This document shows, piece by piece, positions 1-13,917 of a DNA stretch of 64,000 nucleotides. Source of the DNA: Tenebrio molitor (taxonomy: Eukaryota; Arthropoda; Insecta; Coleoptera; Tenebrionidae). The DNA lies in the NCBI RefSeq assembly GCF_963966145.1, contig NC_091052.1:8122001-8186000 (forward strand). The letters run 5' to 3'. The notes below the pieces were generated by a model, which searched no databases, was not told the origin of the DNA, and saw only the letters and a list, made by a program, of their open reading frames with translations. Each line of letters starts with the position of its first letter. Position 1 is the stretch's first letter. A program made the position numbers and the translations under genes.

Positions 1-3000
1 TCACTTGAAAAACAAACCTGCTAATTTCGATTGGTATCTAATTAAAAGCTAATATTTGTGTAATGCATGTGGACTGGTCGGTGTTTGTTTTGTTAAAGAG
101 TTTCATTGTTTTTGTTTCTCTTTCCACACCTGGAAGCGCTCGGATATCCTCCGATGCATAAGCCAGAAGTCCGACGGACTTCTCGATCCAGTCGAATTGT
201 ACGAACCGTGCAGGATCCACTCCTGCTGAGCTTTCATAATTACGATTACTGCAATTGCACTGCTAATATCTGGCTTGTAACAACGAAGTGGGCGACTCGA
301 ATTAGGGAAATTGCGCCAGATGTGTAGTTCCTGGATGACCGTCGTTTTTCGTCCTGGTGTTTTCTCTAATAAATCGGGAATCGATGGGAGCGTCGGCGGC
401 AAATCGACAGGTAATTAATTTACAAAGGCGATTTGACGTTGGTCGCGCCAGGCCGTCTTGCAATTACCTCCGAAGTTAAATTGCATATTCTCGTTACAAA
501 AGCGAAGTGACGAAATTGGTGGGGGGCAATATTCCGATTGTTACGCCTTTGTAACACTTTCATTTCCGGCCGGAGAGAGAGCAGTGACTTGGATATTCCG
601 GGGCTTTTTGATCTCGATATAAAATGAATGAGGAAGTACCTCTTTTGTGTGTCGAAGTTCCTTTGTAGGATTTTATTTTGTTTGTGTTATTTAAGTCATA
701 CGCTCTCGGTATAGGATTTCGTCGATCCCCTACTGCATCATTTGTATTATTCGCCGGCAAATTGGATGAACCAGTTTTGGTCCGATCCATTTCGCAAATT
801 AAAACACGTTCCTGTCATTTCGGATCATTTTTCGAAAGCTTTATTTAAAGATGTCACTTCGTTGTCATAAAATTTCCATTTGTAACGTGTCTGGCTGCAG
901 CGCAACGCGTTTTAACTGTTATTGGCTGTAATTTTCATGGTAGTTCCGCGAAATCCAATCAACCCCGACAATGTTAGTCGCACGTGCAATTTTCCTCAAA
1001 TGCACCACTCGAACTATTACGATGACTGACTTACCGTTTCATTTCCTCGATTTTTCGTTGTCCAACATGTGTACGGGGGAATATCGAGCGATTTTCGAAA
1101 TTGCATCTTCTTGAATTAACCGCAATTGACGACATCCGCCTAAGTCACCAGTAAGTAGGTTAAGCCCTCAACTACTCGGTCGTGCCAATACAAGTACCTC
1201 AAAGTTTGCGTTTATGACCGCTAATGACCCGATACGAGCAGTTGGGGGCGCAATGCGGATCGTTTGTTTGGCGAATTAGAACCGCGCCTTGCTCCACCAG
1301 AACCATCTCAAGAATGGAATACAGTTTTGCCACCTGCAGTGACTGGCAAATAAAAATAACCGCAGATTTCTTCAAATGAACTGTTAAGAGCGCACCTAAT
1401 TGCAGGTGCAGCAGGGTTCATTCTTCTACAACCTTTCTGATGGACTGAATTTACTTCTTGCAGATTTGCAGAATGTTTTGTTTTTTTCTCTAAAACAGCT
1501 TCCTATACGACTGAGTCACCGGTACTAAGATTTGACTGTGACGCTGTCACGCAATTCACTGTTGTAAGTGAGGTTATGTGAATCTAAGTTTATGCGCCAT
1601 ACGTTTTATTCGTTGCGGTCATAAATTGTTTGAAAGATATGGTAGATACGATTGGAGTTTGGTAGTTTTGTGAGTGTCGCCTTTGAGTTTCTGCGCCACT
1701 GGGTACATTAATTGTATTTGTTGTCTTATTCCGTTTGCGTTTCCATTTGCTTTCCGAATTGGAAACAGCGGATGAGAATGTCGATGGAGTTCATCTTTTG
1801 TTATGTAACCCCCTACGGTTGCCGCCTGCGGGGTGCTCCCGACGAAATCTTAAGGTCATTCCGCGATAATGAGTTTGCCGGTAATGCAGAGTTCTCACAT
1901 TTACCGGTCGATAATTAAAGCAATCTAGCGGAGTACGTGAGCTGTAGGTTGATAGGACTGAGATATAATATCCATTCAGTTTTGAGTAAAGTACGGAGGA
2001 GATAACATTCACGCACCTTGAACTCTAACCTTAGAACTTTGTATCTGGCAGATCTGCCCCGTTCGGAGCGATACTTTATTTCAATAAATGAAAATGCTTT
2101 TAGAGCACGCTTCCGAATAGAGCTTGTATAGCCGTTCGTGTTATCTTAGAGCTTATTTTTATTTCCATCCCCGAATCTGCCTTTCGAGATTGATTTGATT
2201 TGAATTTAAGAGGAAGAATGCGTTTAAAAGTGGAGTTAAGGAACGCGAACGGAAAGACGTTAAAATTTACCGGAAGAAAGCAAAAGCTGTTCGGATCGAT
2301 CCCCGGCGTATTCGATGCGGCGAGCTTTCGGATCAATTTTAACTATCCGTACGTCGGAGGCGGTTATTAAAACATCGCGGTGCTATTGTAACATTAGCTA
2401 AATTGTTTGTTAATGAAGACTCAATGAAAACAAATTTAATATTCCGCTAGCTGCTTCGCAAGCACCTGTCGAAGCCGTTAATGGGCCTGCTGATCACAAA
2501 TTCATTATGTCAACCGCGGATACGATATCTCAATTAGTATGCGTCACTCAGCCTATCTGTGGGCCACCCTGACCTTTAAAGAGCGACACCGACGGTGTCC
2601 CCTAATCGATACGCACCGGAAAACAAACCCTCCAGTCTCTGTGTGCTTCGAATGGAGAAGAGGCTTTGCCCTTATCCGTACCGCCATTAAAAATTACTCT
2701 CGTGTTGGAATTTGATACGCCAGAGACGGTTCTGTCTGACGGCATTTTTCTGAAAGACTTTTCTTTCTGATCCTGAAGCTAGACGTCCACCATCAACGAA
2801 CTCGATATACCTACATACCCTGTGCAGTTATTTGCATCAAAGCAAGCTTTTAATAGCTTTTTAATAGTTTTTCTCAAAGACTCTCGTCCTCATCATATTA
2901 AAAATCTTATGACATGTAGTTAAAAAAAAACAACTCGTAGGTATGGTTGGAGCCTCGCCTTCGGCTCAGACGCCCAAATTTCGTACTCGTGATTAAATGC

Positions 3001-4767
3001 ACTACTTTGCTCACTTGTATTGAAAATAGCTCTTTTATCATTTTTTCCCTCCTTTATGCAGTTTTTTAAGTATCATACTTTCGACTCGTCGAAAGAAGTT
3101 CTTCAGTTTCAAATGTGTATCACACAACTACCCAAAATTATGTTTGCGTTGGGCGCAGTTCAACAATCCCGGCTCCCATTAGTGCAAACAGCAAACAATC
3201 GATGACATTCATTAGAAAATTATTTTGGCATTCATGCTGAAATCGAGCGACTCGTTTTCGATAAATCCGGACCTCATTAGAGTTCCGTAATTGAATTCGA
3301 CTAATTTCACAAATCCGACCCGTCACAAATATCGGCATTAATTTAGATGGAAATTCGATGCGTTTTTCAAAACAACTGCCATCTGATTTCCCACAACCGC
3401 TTTGAAAAAATATCAGTGCACTTGGTGTTTTGGCAAAAAATCGCAGCGACTTCCTTTATGCGTATACCCTGGAGGAGAAATCAGTCATGGCTGGTGCACT
3501 GTCGGATCTTGAACAATTTCCGTCGATGGGCTTCTTTATTGAACACCGCGTACTTCACATTACGAGGAAATATGTATCCGCAAGACCAATTGGCGTAACA
3601 TTGGCGCGACTCTTTCACCAACTAATTATATTGTTCAGTAATTTCAATTATCAAAATGGTCTAAGCCGGTTGCAATTATGAAAATTATTTAAAAGAATTC
3701 CAGTTATTACGTCTGGCAAACGCGGCGGCGGTGCATAAATTGCGGCTTTCCGTATTAAAAATGCATAGAGTCGCGAGCGTGTTTTAATTAAGACTGCATT
3801 AGTAACATTATGTTCTCACATTACCCAATTATCCCGTCTCGGTTTTCGTATGTATGTGTGTGCAATTTTATTGTTGTGCTGCGAATTAATTAAAAAATGA
3901 TTCGGCGATTGTTCCCATTACTTCGAGGTGAATCGCGACGCGCCGTCGCAAGAATCCAACGCTGCAGGAATTATGTGAAGACACACCTGAGCAAATGTTA
4001 ACGCAGTCACACCGTAATCAAGGAAACCTGTTGTACATTATGGCAATGTTCTTGGTAGTGTAATTACTTGTGAGATTATTTTAGAGCCGCCGAACTAGTT
4101 CAGATATCGCTGTTATGCCACCAATAACAGAATTTGTCTTAATTAGTTGTCATTTAAATTTAACAAGGAGCAAATCGAATGTTAAACCGAATTTAATTCA
4201 ATGGCACCTGACATGCTTTAACGATATTTGTGATTATTGCTCTAAACATGCACGGTTTGTGCAAATTTAATAATGCTGATCGACTAGTTGACACGGGACT
4301 GCACCGACAACAACGCCTGTTTACCCTTGCTGATTTCATTTCTCGACTGATGCCGTCAATAATTCATCAGTTTATTAGTTATTTACTAAAAATCTGCAGA
4401 ATACCAATTCCTGATTCATGCGACGACGTGTCCATTGATTTATTGAGTTTAAAATCTGCAAAATAATTAAGCAGACTTGTTGATTTTTATAAATTATTCA
4501 TTTGTAATGGTAAATAAAAAGAGAAATCAGAACACAAAGCTGAAAAAGATAGAAATATGAAGTGTTTAGTTAGTGAGGAATGCAGTCGAAGGAAATATAA
4601 GAAAAGAGTGTTCAATATTTTAGAAATTCAAAAGTGTTATAAGTATTTTTCTTTATTATAGTAACTGCTGCTTTGTTAAATTTGTTTATTTTTCTTCAGA
4701 CCATCTCTTTCGAAGCTCAGCACAACAAAAAATATAGACGTTGTTGTCTATTAGTAATAGTAGATTA
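1..4767. other. Non-coding stretch, no supportable gene
   Basis: All frames are broken by frequent stops. The open runs here (for example 1712-1918 and 3347-3681 on the plus strand) carry no motif I recognise. On the minus strand there is a good 5' splice-site match, GTAAGTCAG reading down from 1034, but no convincing exon body or acceptor goes with it. The sequence is rich in TAATTA and ATTTA runs, as expected for insect intergenic or intronic DNA. I see no RNA gene or mobile element in it. Confidence 0.6.
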
Positions 4768-5194
4768 TACAGGGTGTCTCAAAATTCACGAATTCCAAAT
4801 TCAGAGCATTGTAGGAGATCACTTCAGTAGTCCAAATATGAAAATTAAAAAAAAATCGGGACTGCCCCCACAAAGATACATTGGTCTGAAGGTGCACTCT
4901 TTGAAGTGCGTTTTCTTCAAATAAAAGCTGAAGAGTTCAGTGTTTATTGTTATTTATGGTGTAGATGATTGTGGAAAATAATAACGTAAAATAATTTTTT
5001 GAAGAATAGCTTTATTTTGGAGTAAAAAATCTTAAATTTTTGTAATTTTTCTTAGAAATGGAACGGCAACGTAGCGAGAATAGTATTAAAATTAAAGTGC
5101 CTGTATCTTCTTCAGGATATTTTTCGACCTCCACTGGGTCCTTCCCTACCACGCACTGAATTCGGAATTGGCGAATTTTGAGACACCCTGTATC
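4768..5194. mobile_element. MITE-like element with TACAGGGTGTCTC termini
   Basis: Sequence shows an inverted repeat of roughly 38 bp. The left end begins TACAGGGTGTCTCAAAATTC near 4769, and the reverse complement of the right end reads the same 20 bases up to about 5192. The inner arms continue as near-matches (AATTCC then AATTCAG). The interior of about 350 bp is AT-rich and has no open frame long enough for a transposase. The ends meet the flanks at TA, consistent with a TA target duplication, but TA is part of the terminal motif so this is not decisive. The features fit a non-autonomous DNA transposon. The superfamily is not assigned; TA ends suggest Tc1/mariner-like mobilisation. Short related sequences flank it (see findings). 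Confidence 0.75.
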
Positions 5195-8100
5195 ATTAAG
5201 AGTAGAAGTGAGGTTTTTGTGCTAAGCCCGGAGATTGAAGACCGAGGCGAAGTCGAGGTTGTTACTGGGCGAAGAGAAATTAGGAAAATTTAGCTGTGTT
5301 ATAAGTGGATCTCTTTGTAAGCTCAGTAGGACAAGATACAAACTGTTATCTATTAGGAGACTTAATTGATCGGTTCAGATGTTCTTGTTGTTGTAAATTT
5401 ATTGTGATCGGTGTCCATAAAAGTAATTAAGTAGAGAAAACGGGGACCATGTCAGGTAGATTATTATTTCGTTGATTATTTTTAATGCTAATCAGAATTA
5501 ATTTGCAGTAATAAAGATTAACGGTGGACATTTATGGGGAACCGAAAATTATTGCCGTTCATATATTTTAGAGTACAGTTCGATCGACATAAAAGTTTCC
5601 GCTAGTGCGCATGGGAAAACACGAAATCGAACCGACGAAAGATCCACCGGGATGTTCGCTAAAAGAGCTGGCAATGCACAGATAAGACCGGAAAAATGCA
5701 CAATTATAGTTTAGGAGCGGAAACTATAAGATAACAGTCCGCCTCATTACGGCTCCGGAGATTTTTAATTAATATCTTTAATAATTCGTACAGTTTTTTG
5801 GCACCGACCATTTATTATGTTAATTAAAACTTAATAAAGGTGGAACCGTAATTGCTTCATTAAATAATGCGACCGAGGTGCCATTCCGTATGAGAAAATG
5901 ATTACATGAGCCGCTTTAAATTCATTTTTCGGGCCCGACTCCGGCTCGCATTCCCTATAAAATCGTCCCACATACTACCTCCTAATTGGTACCTAATTAC
6001 AAAAATAATTTACGACAAGATTCCATGATCGACCAAATTCGAGACTCGGCCCGTCTTATAGGCCTCATCGATTAATATTTATTTCTATAGGGCATCCCGG
6101 TTAATATAGTTATAAATTTATAATCAGTAGCTCGTTACGGACCAAGATTGGTTCTGGAAGCTACACCCACCGGTTCAATTTTTGAACTGGTTGCGGTGCT
6201 CGAATTTATGGGGTTCCGTCATGTAAAGCAGCGCCCCTTTCCCACGCGTAAACTGCCAAAACTGCCACTTTTGACAGTACCAGCCGTTTCCTACAAATTA
6301 TAAACATCGTTTTTACACACGAAGGTGGCTCAATGCGGACCGCATTGTCTTTGCCTGGTACTGTCGGTACAGAGCCCCGGAACCAAATCGATACTTATTA
6401 AAGCAATTGTGCTTTATTTGCTAAGACCGCATTATTCCGTCCCTTCCCGGTTTATTAATCCCGGGGAATATTAGCGTATTGTTTCAAGAAGTTACGTCCT
6501 CTCCTGAATAATCGTCCTCTTACCTATGGATAATTTCAACAGACTGTTAGTTTCTTAACGACGGAGCACTAATAATCCACTAATTAACTCCGAATTGGAG
6601 TGCTAAATCAGCTAGGAATATTCGCACCCCGCGGAGAACACTCGAGGCGGGAGCGGCGGCGAACAAAGCCCACCAAGACAACACCATTCCAATTTAAAAT
6701 TTTACGGATTGTGCTACGGACACGACTCCCAACCTACATGACAGCATTCGCAACTACATTTCCGAATCTGCTAATCTTGGTCGCAAGATTTTCTTGTTGC
6801 AAACGTTTTGTTTTCTGCAATGTTAATAAACAATAATTATCCTGCAGCAGGGCGAGTGCAACCAGATCGTAACTACTTGTAATTTCTATTCACAATATCC
6901 TCATCATTGCAAATTACACGGTGGAAGCTGGTCGTCCTGATACCTTTACGACATTATATGAATCCAGATCGGGACCGGCTTCCGAAGAAGTTGTTTACAG
7001 CCTGGATAAACACCTGTAATTATCCTGGCTCGTCCTCCTGTAATAATCGTTTTTATCCTCACCTCGGCGCACTATTTGCAATAAGAAAGCTCGGATTGTT
7101 TGCACTTTTTTCCTCCAGATTCAATTACAACTCTATGCAAATTTTAAATTTTCTCATTTTCATCATGTTCTAATTATTCAAAAGCGTATACGCGCGGTTT
7201 CAATGAAATATTGCAAATTAGAAGAATTTTAAAAACACAAAAGGCATTGTTAAATCTTTTTACAACATTCACTCGTTACAAAACGGTTTTTCTGCAAAAA
7301 AATAATGGGACCAATGTTAATTAAAATATTACAGATATTGAGGTATTTTCCTTTTTTTTGGCTAGTTGTTAGAGGTGTTGGATTTTCTCATGGGCTATGA
7401 GTTACATCTGCGCAAACGACGAATATCGGTCTCAAGTAGGCGCTACAAACCGACCGGAAAACATCGTCTTCCTTTACAAGAGTGTCATCTCTCTCTCGTC
7501 TATTTAGTCGATGTTTTCAGTTTTCATTTACAGATTTTTCACTGGTTTATCGCTCCGCCTTCGCGCAAATATTTCCAAGGTCACAGCCCATAAGAGAATC
7601 CAAAGTCAAATTTTTTTGATCTGTGTAATTTTTATAATTTTGTTTTGCACGTTGCTCACGGTTTAACATGTTCAGTAATTTTAACTGGTAATGTTCCATA
7701 TGATTTCTGTGTGGTTCATGTCTGGAATTGTTGTGGCTAAATAAGTTTTTTATTTACGGTCACGAAGGGTGTAATTTTGTACTAGTGGTGTGTTTTTGAA
7801 AAATCGATGTTGGGTCGTGGATGCGTTCATAATTCGGTGTAGATGGTTATCAGAGCGCATAACTCATTATGAAGCCGGCTGCTGACATCGCCAAACATAA
7901 ATAACCCTTATCAATTCTCTCTTTTATCTCGAAATTATCGGTGCATTGTAGGAATTAATAGAATGATAGCAAGAACCCGCCCATAATAAATTGATTTTTA
8001 TTATAATCGCGCGCTGGTAAATCATTCTTGCATCGGAGCCCCGACGCGCACATAATTAGCAAAAAGAAGTCGACACTACTTCACTTACGCTCTATAAATC

Positions 8101-9429
8101 CTTAACGAGATGCAAACAAATTTGCACGCTACGACGGACTCCTTAAAGAAATTTTCAATTTTTCGCTCCTGTAATAATTTATGCACGACTTTGTCAACCG
8201 GAATCCTTGAGTCCGTTCAGGTGTTCAGTCCTGCTCGTTAGTTCTTTCATTTTTCGAAAGAGGGCCAATTAAGCGGCAAGATAACGGCCGTCGGTGATGG
8301 CGACACGCTTGCAGATCACTTCCCATGAATTCAACAAATAAAGACATCGCAAGAAGTCGCGGTGTAAATAATCCTACGCCGTTGCTCTCGAAATGTTCTC
8401 GAATTGCTGAAGCACCGGTGTGACGGCGCAAATAATTAACCCATTACACGTGTTCCTGAGTTTTAGAGGCCTCATTAGGGCTGACAAAGAAAGGAAATAC
8501 CGCAACAGGCGGATTTTCAAAAAATGGAAGAAGAGCGAGGGTCGAGTTGGGCGCGAGGTCGTCGCTGTTTTTTCGTTTTAAGATTCTCGTTCAGGAGAAT
8601 CGTGGTTAATAAAAAATCCAAGTGTGGCGTGAAATTATTCCAGAATAATCAAAATGCATGAAGTATTAACAATGTAGACCATAATTACAATATAATGTTG
8701 CATGAAACTTGGAGAAACAAAAAATAACGGCCGCAACATGATATTAACTTTTAAAATACCAACTGTTGGCCGTACAAAAACGCACAGTCGTCGGTCCATT
8801 TTCGTTATTAATTCGTAGTGCAGCAATTAGGAATCCGGTCGTCCTCCGCGGTTGCCCGGAAAAAACCGCAACCGAGAGACATCCATTTGGCGGCGGCATT
8901 AGGATGCGATTTGGATGTCACGCGCACGTTACGAAATGTGATGGAAACAACAGGAAAAAAAGAACGTTTAGGTGGAACAATAAAAAGTAACCGAACCATT
9001 TCATGTACGGAGGCGGTCGCCGCCTCAGGCAGGCGCGTTCGCAGGAGGAGCGCGCAAGAGACGTTCTCTTAGTCCACGACTCTACAGTCACCGACGCGTA
9101 TACATTTTAGATGCTGCAGTGTTCCATGGTGGCTTGTTCCTTAATTAAATTCGAGAAAAGAAGAAGAAAAAGGAGTTAGAAAGAAAAGAAGGGATTTTTA
9201 GAAAGAAACCAGAGGTGGAACTTCAAATTGGGGGCCCGGCTGCAGATCATTAAAAAAATTAGATTAGATTAAATTAGAACATTGAAATGTGCAAGGTTGC
9301 AAAGTATTGGTGGTAAAAACAAAACGAAACGTATTCTAAAAAACATGCAGTACAAGTAACAATTAAAATTAAATAACACAAGACAAAATTCATTAAAGAG
9401 ATCATAAAAATGTTTAAAAACAGCATAAT
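5195..9429. other. Non-coding stretch with one CpG-rich patch near 9005-9075
   Basis: No supportable gene. The overlapping open runs at 8766-9072 are on opposite strands and in different frames, resemble no family I know, and coincide with locally raised GC content. The patch around 9005-9075 is clearly richer in CG dinucleotides than its surroundings and is followed by a TCAGT-like sequence, so it could be a promoter or exon edge. No core promoter set (TATA, initiator, DPE) is convincing. Confidence 0.5.
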
Positions 9430-9688
9430 AACGGGTGTTTTTTCAAATTTGGCGTCGAAGTTGGCGTTGAAGAGTCGATTGTGAACGCGCATTACAACTC
9501 TGTTTTTTAATATGCAGTTTGAAAAATCAGTCTTTTTTAAGACGAGAGGTTGATCAGCTGTTTAAATCTAACCTCACTTTTTGCGTTGTTTGTGTTTTTA
9601 ATCTGCAATTTAAAAAATCAGTGTTTTTAAGACGAGTGGTTCATTCACAATCGACTCTTTAACACCAACTTTGACGCAAAACACCTTT
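9430..9688 (+). mobile_element. Foldback MITE (family B), copy 1, with internal duplication
   Basis: The left arm starts CGGGTGTTTTTTC at 9432 and runs to about 9487. The right arm is its imperfect reverse complement, ending near 9686, with the shared core AGAGTCGATTGTGAA. The interior holds the family motifs GATCAGCTGTTTAAATCT and ACGAGTGGT, in the same orientation as the 12325 copy. Compared with the other three copies this one is longer, because a segment of about 48 bp (roughly 9502-9551 and 9594-9641) is present twice and flanks the CAGCTG motif. The outer TATC found in other copies is missing, so the ends are eroded. No coding capacity. Confidence 0.85.
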
Positions 9689-12324
9689 TACAATTTAATA
9701 TCTCTCCAACGGTTGTTACACTTTGGAAACGCTTATTACCTCTACATACGTACATCCATTTTCTTCCTTTTTCCTCAGCTTTAATTATTATCAAGAGGCC
9801 TAATGCATTTAACATGATCGCTCAACACTTGCTTCAATTACTGACAGGATGAGGAAGAGAATTTATTGAAATCGAATTAACTTCAGCAAACCTTGAGCTT
9901 ACATCTACGTCTGTTATTAATATTAATTTCGATAATTCTCGCCTTCCCTTCAATGAAAGTATCTCAAGTTCTAAAGTTTTCTTCAAAGAACTAGATGCAA
10001 AGAAAACCCGGCGCTAATATCTTTCTTCCATATTTTTTAGAGAATTTTACATTTTTCTGCTCCGCCACGTTTTTACCTTCTGCAGATGATCTAAAAGAAT
10101 TTAGTCCAGCTTTCCGTTGATGTAATTTTGATTATGATTTTTTTTCCGGGTCGGCGGGCTTCAAAATTCCGGGAGTCCTCTCGCAGTAGCAAACTCTGCT
10201 CCTTTAATTGCGTTAATTGCCCTTGCTGCGAAAGTCTTCTATTTCTCACCACGTTGAATCCATGCATTAGGAAAGATAATATCACGCACGAACCTGACCT
10301 GACCAACCCCTATTGATCATCCGCAGCTGGTATTTGGCTAATTTGCGGCGCAACCGCTCCGGCACTCATTCGGTGCTTTTGGTTCGACACGAAAGCGATA
10401 GTTGCGGTCACTCTCGGCGTAAGCGGATGGCTTTTACGTAAACCGCTGTGCGTGACGCGGCTCTGAAACTTGAGGAGCATTCTCGCATGGTGTGGCTGGC
10501 CAAAGGCAATCCGTCCGAGAGCTGCAATTACCGCTGGAGACACAAGCAGGGCACTCGCATGCCCCCGAGGTACTCCGCATGTAGACCATGTTTATCCACA
10601 TCCGCACACAACTACGAGCTCATATCAAGTCGATGGGGTTTTTTGAAAAACCGCACAGCCGCTCCTGTAACCTTCATTAATCATTCGCAGGACTATTAAA
10701 ATTTCTGAAATGGATTTCTCGGCACATGAAATTATGTAGTTTAAGATCAGATAGGAATTAATTACTGCAACAACAGGACTGCAGGATCTTTTTTGTCGCG
10801 CTTGAAGGCGCTGGAAGCATCCTCCCGCTCTATTGTGCATTCAAGTTTTCAGAAAAGCGCGGAAATTGAAGAATACTTGCAAAATATTATTGTAACAACG
10901 CAAGTTTCCTTATCACTCTCGTGATAAAACTCAAGGGATCAGATATGTTTTTTAGTTACAACTCGTGAGTCAGATTTATTTTAATTGTTCCCGTCGGGGC
11001 CGTTACCAATTAATGCAATGACGCATCCTTCCGAGGATCATAATTTATGTTAATTGTAATAAAACTAAAAATTCACTCAACATCTGGAACAATTTAAGGC
11101 AATTGCTCAATTTGTATGTTAGGCTTGTAACGCTGTTTAACGGACATTACGCCTCGAAATGATTTTTCTAAATCCCACCGACAATTCCGCGTAATTGTTG
11201 TTTTTTTAATGGAACTACCGCACCGACACTTTACCAAGTTCAATTATAGACACACTTCCATGCACGTAGCCAATTTGTCATTATTTTGCAAAGCCGTTAT
11301 TACACAACCGCTGTCTGCTCATTAAAAAAATAGCCGACTGAACTTGCTGGATCAAGTAGAACAGGTATATTAATCTTTTCTAATTAATCTTTCTTTTTTT
11401 AATTGTGATACCATTACGAACCGGTAAAGCTGCTCGAAACGGAATCGTTCCGACGTTGCGATGTATTTATTAAAAACATGCCACAACAAAGAAGTTTTTG
11501 AAGGGTTTTGTACTCTTTGTCTTGTCGAAGAATCCTTTTTTCTCAAAACGCTCTAACGCTCATTCCTGTGCCCTGAATCCAGTTTTAATCAGTTGACATT
11601 CCTACTTCTGCAGGTGCAAGAAGAACAGATACTCAATGTGCGCTCCCATCATTTGCAGAATGTGCAACTTATTTGCATTTATTTATTCAATAAATAACAA
11701 GTCTAGAGTACTCATATAAAATATTTATGTGTCAGTCGATACGACTTGTGAATATTTAATTGCTCCAAGTGATTTCTTCTAGAATGTGTCTATGAAGACA
11801 TATTCACTTTTCTTCTTTTACTTTCATTGTTTTCCACTTTATACTAAGTCTCAAGTTTTTTTCAACGAAGAACATCTACCAGACCGCGCCGAAGTTTCTG
11901 CAAGCTAAAGCAACAAATCGTAGTTTCAAAAGACATTTTTATTTTTATTTTGCCAAGCAGGTATTCCATTCTTTCTGAGTTATTTCGGAACAAATCCACA
12001 CATTGTGTTTTAATCTGAAAAACTAAAAGAAAGTACAAAGTGTTAGATCAGGATGATAAGGTGGTGGTGGTGGTTCAATTTTGCTCCTGAAGACTCTGAA
12101 GAGTCATTTGCTTGTTGCCCAGTATCAAACTAAGCAATGTCGTTGTCCAAAACTAACTCACTTTTAAAACCACTTTTGAGAAGGTCATTGCAATATAGCT
12201 ACCATTCTGCATCAATCGTGCATTAGTTTCTCCATAGCAAAAGTTGCAACGTTGGTTTAGATTTGGAGGCAAAGAAGTCATTTTTTACACTTCTAAAGTA
12301 AGTTACCTTAGACTCTTTTAGAAG
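9689..12324. other. Non-coding stretch with a GC-richer segment at about 10320-10600
   Basis: Nothing here can be called a gene. The segment at 10320-10600 is distinctly GC-richer and is open on both strands (minus 10310-10543, plus 10448-10699), which is what raised GC alone produces. Neither translation shows a recognisable domain and I see no good flanking splice pair. A conserved exon or regulatory element is possible. The rest is AT-rich with many TAATTA motifs. Confidence 0.5.
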
Positions 12325-12502
12325 TATCGGGTGTTCATTTAAATTTCCGGTCAAAGTTGGCGTTGAAGAGTCGATTGTGAACGCTGTACGGATTACGGAT
12401 CACGGATCAGCTGTTTAAATCTTACGTTTTTACACGAGTGGTGCGTTCACAATCAACTTTTTAACTCCTACTTTGACCGGAAATTTAAATGAACACCTGA
12501 TA
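12325..12502 (+). mobile_element. Foldback MITE (family B), copy 2
   Basis: This is the cleanest member. A 60-bp left arm starting TATCGGGTGTTCATTTAAAT is matched by a right arm whose reverse complement agrees at about 54 of 60 positions by eye. The arms frame a centre of about 58 bp containing GGATCAGCTGTTTAAATC and ACGAGTGGTG. The inverted symmetry extends two bases further on each side (AGTATC...GATACT). It lacks any open frame and would need an outside transposase. Its orientation, judged by the CAGCTGTTTAAATC motif, is the same as the 9430 copy and opposite to the 43334 and 58708 copies. Confidence 0.9.
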
Positions 12503-13917
12503 CTTTCTGTCTACTTTCTTTGGAGTCTTTGTTCAATCGTGACCATCTCAAAACGACAAATTTTCCTAATCGCGCAAAATGTTGGCAAAATATTTCTTCA
12601 CTCTAGATGATTTATTTTTGTTTCATTTTTCTGTCGTTCTTCGAACAGTTGCTATGCTTTCTTTAGTCAGTCTCTCATGGGATCAGCTGTAAAGAGTTCT
12701 TTGTGAAAATGCTTCATTTGGTGGCGTTGTTTTGGAGTTAGAGAACTTTTCAAATCACAATTCCTAAATCGTAACTCTAAAATTTTCTCCCGTTAAATCC
12801 CTTTTTAATATTCTATAGAAAATGAATCGTGTCAGTGTACAAAATATTCTATAGATGTAAAAGCTGTATTAGTTGGGTGTAAGTATTAATAGAAAATTAT
12901 TAATAAATTATAACAGTAGTTTTTTTTTCTGAAGAGAGAGAATTTTGAAACGCCTCGAGCTCAATCAGTGGAGACTCTGTGTTCCTCATAACTTCGTAAC
13001 TCTTGAAACATGCTACAAAACGTAAACGTAAGGATCGAATTTTTTTGTGAACTGATTTTCGCCCACGCTATTCGAACCAATCGCGATAGCTCTGTAAAAA
13101 TGTAAATAAAATCAATGGAGTAACTGCAGCTACGCGCAAATAAATCGCTTCTAATTAGTTTAGACTCGACTCTAGTAAGAATAATAACAACGGACTTGTT
13201 ACAAGCTTAAACTTCTCTTTTTGGCCTTATTCCGAGCGAGGTAATTTTCACCTGGTTTGAAATTTTTAATGAAGGCGTTGCAAGGCCAGAAAGCGCCTTA
13301 GGAGGAATAGTGTCTGGGGATTCTCTTTTTGGCTTGGTACTCTAAATACCTGACTAATTCGCTACTCTTTTCACGTAATTTCGCTTGAGGTCCACGTTAT
13401 TAAGTCTCGTTTGACGCGACGAAAAATAACAGATAAAATTAACAATAAAAATAAAAATAGAATAAAATATTTATAGTTGGGAGCCACGTAATGTCAATGA
13501 TAATAAACATCAAAAACAGTTATCCGGTTGGAAAAAGTTAACCAACACACAGCTGCCATTCACAGGATTAACAATTCAGGAGCATCGATTTAAATGTCGT
13601 CCTTGGGGACTTCGAAAATTGAAAAAGCCTAAATCCGCGCCGACCGTTCGATCCTTTGTAGTCGAGGTTAGGTAAAAACAATTAATTTTTAGCCAACCCC
13701 GTTATTAGTCTAATGAAAAGAGCTCGACCGCAAAAACCTGCTTCATCCGAATGACAGTAATTGTTATTTTGACAAAAATCGTCCCGTCACTTCTTGGTGG
13801 AGTCCTTTGATCACGACCACGGCAAGATTCTGCTGGTCGGTTGGACCACTTAAAAAAACCGTCCATCTAGTTGGTGCCGACGATTTTAATCCTAATGCGT
13901 ATTTAAGTATAACTTTA
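12503..13917. other. Non-coding stretch, probably intronic
   Basis: No gene is recognised. If the 3' splice site at 13918-13944 is real, this stretch would be the end of the upstream intron. It contains AT-rich sequence and several stop codons in every frame. Confidence 0.4.
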
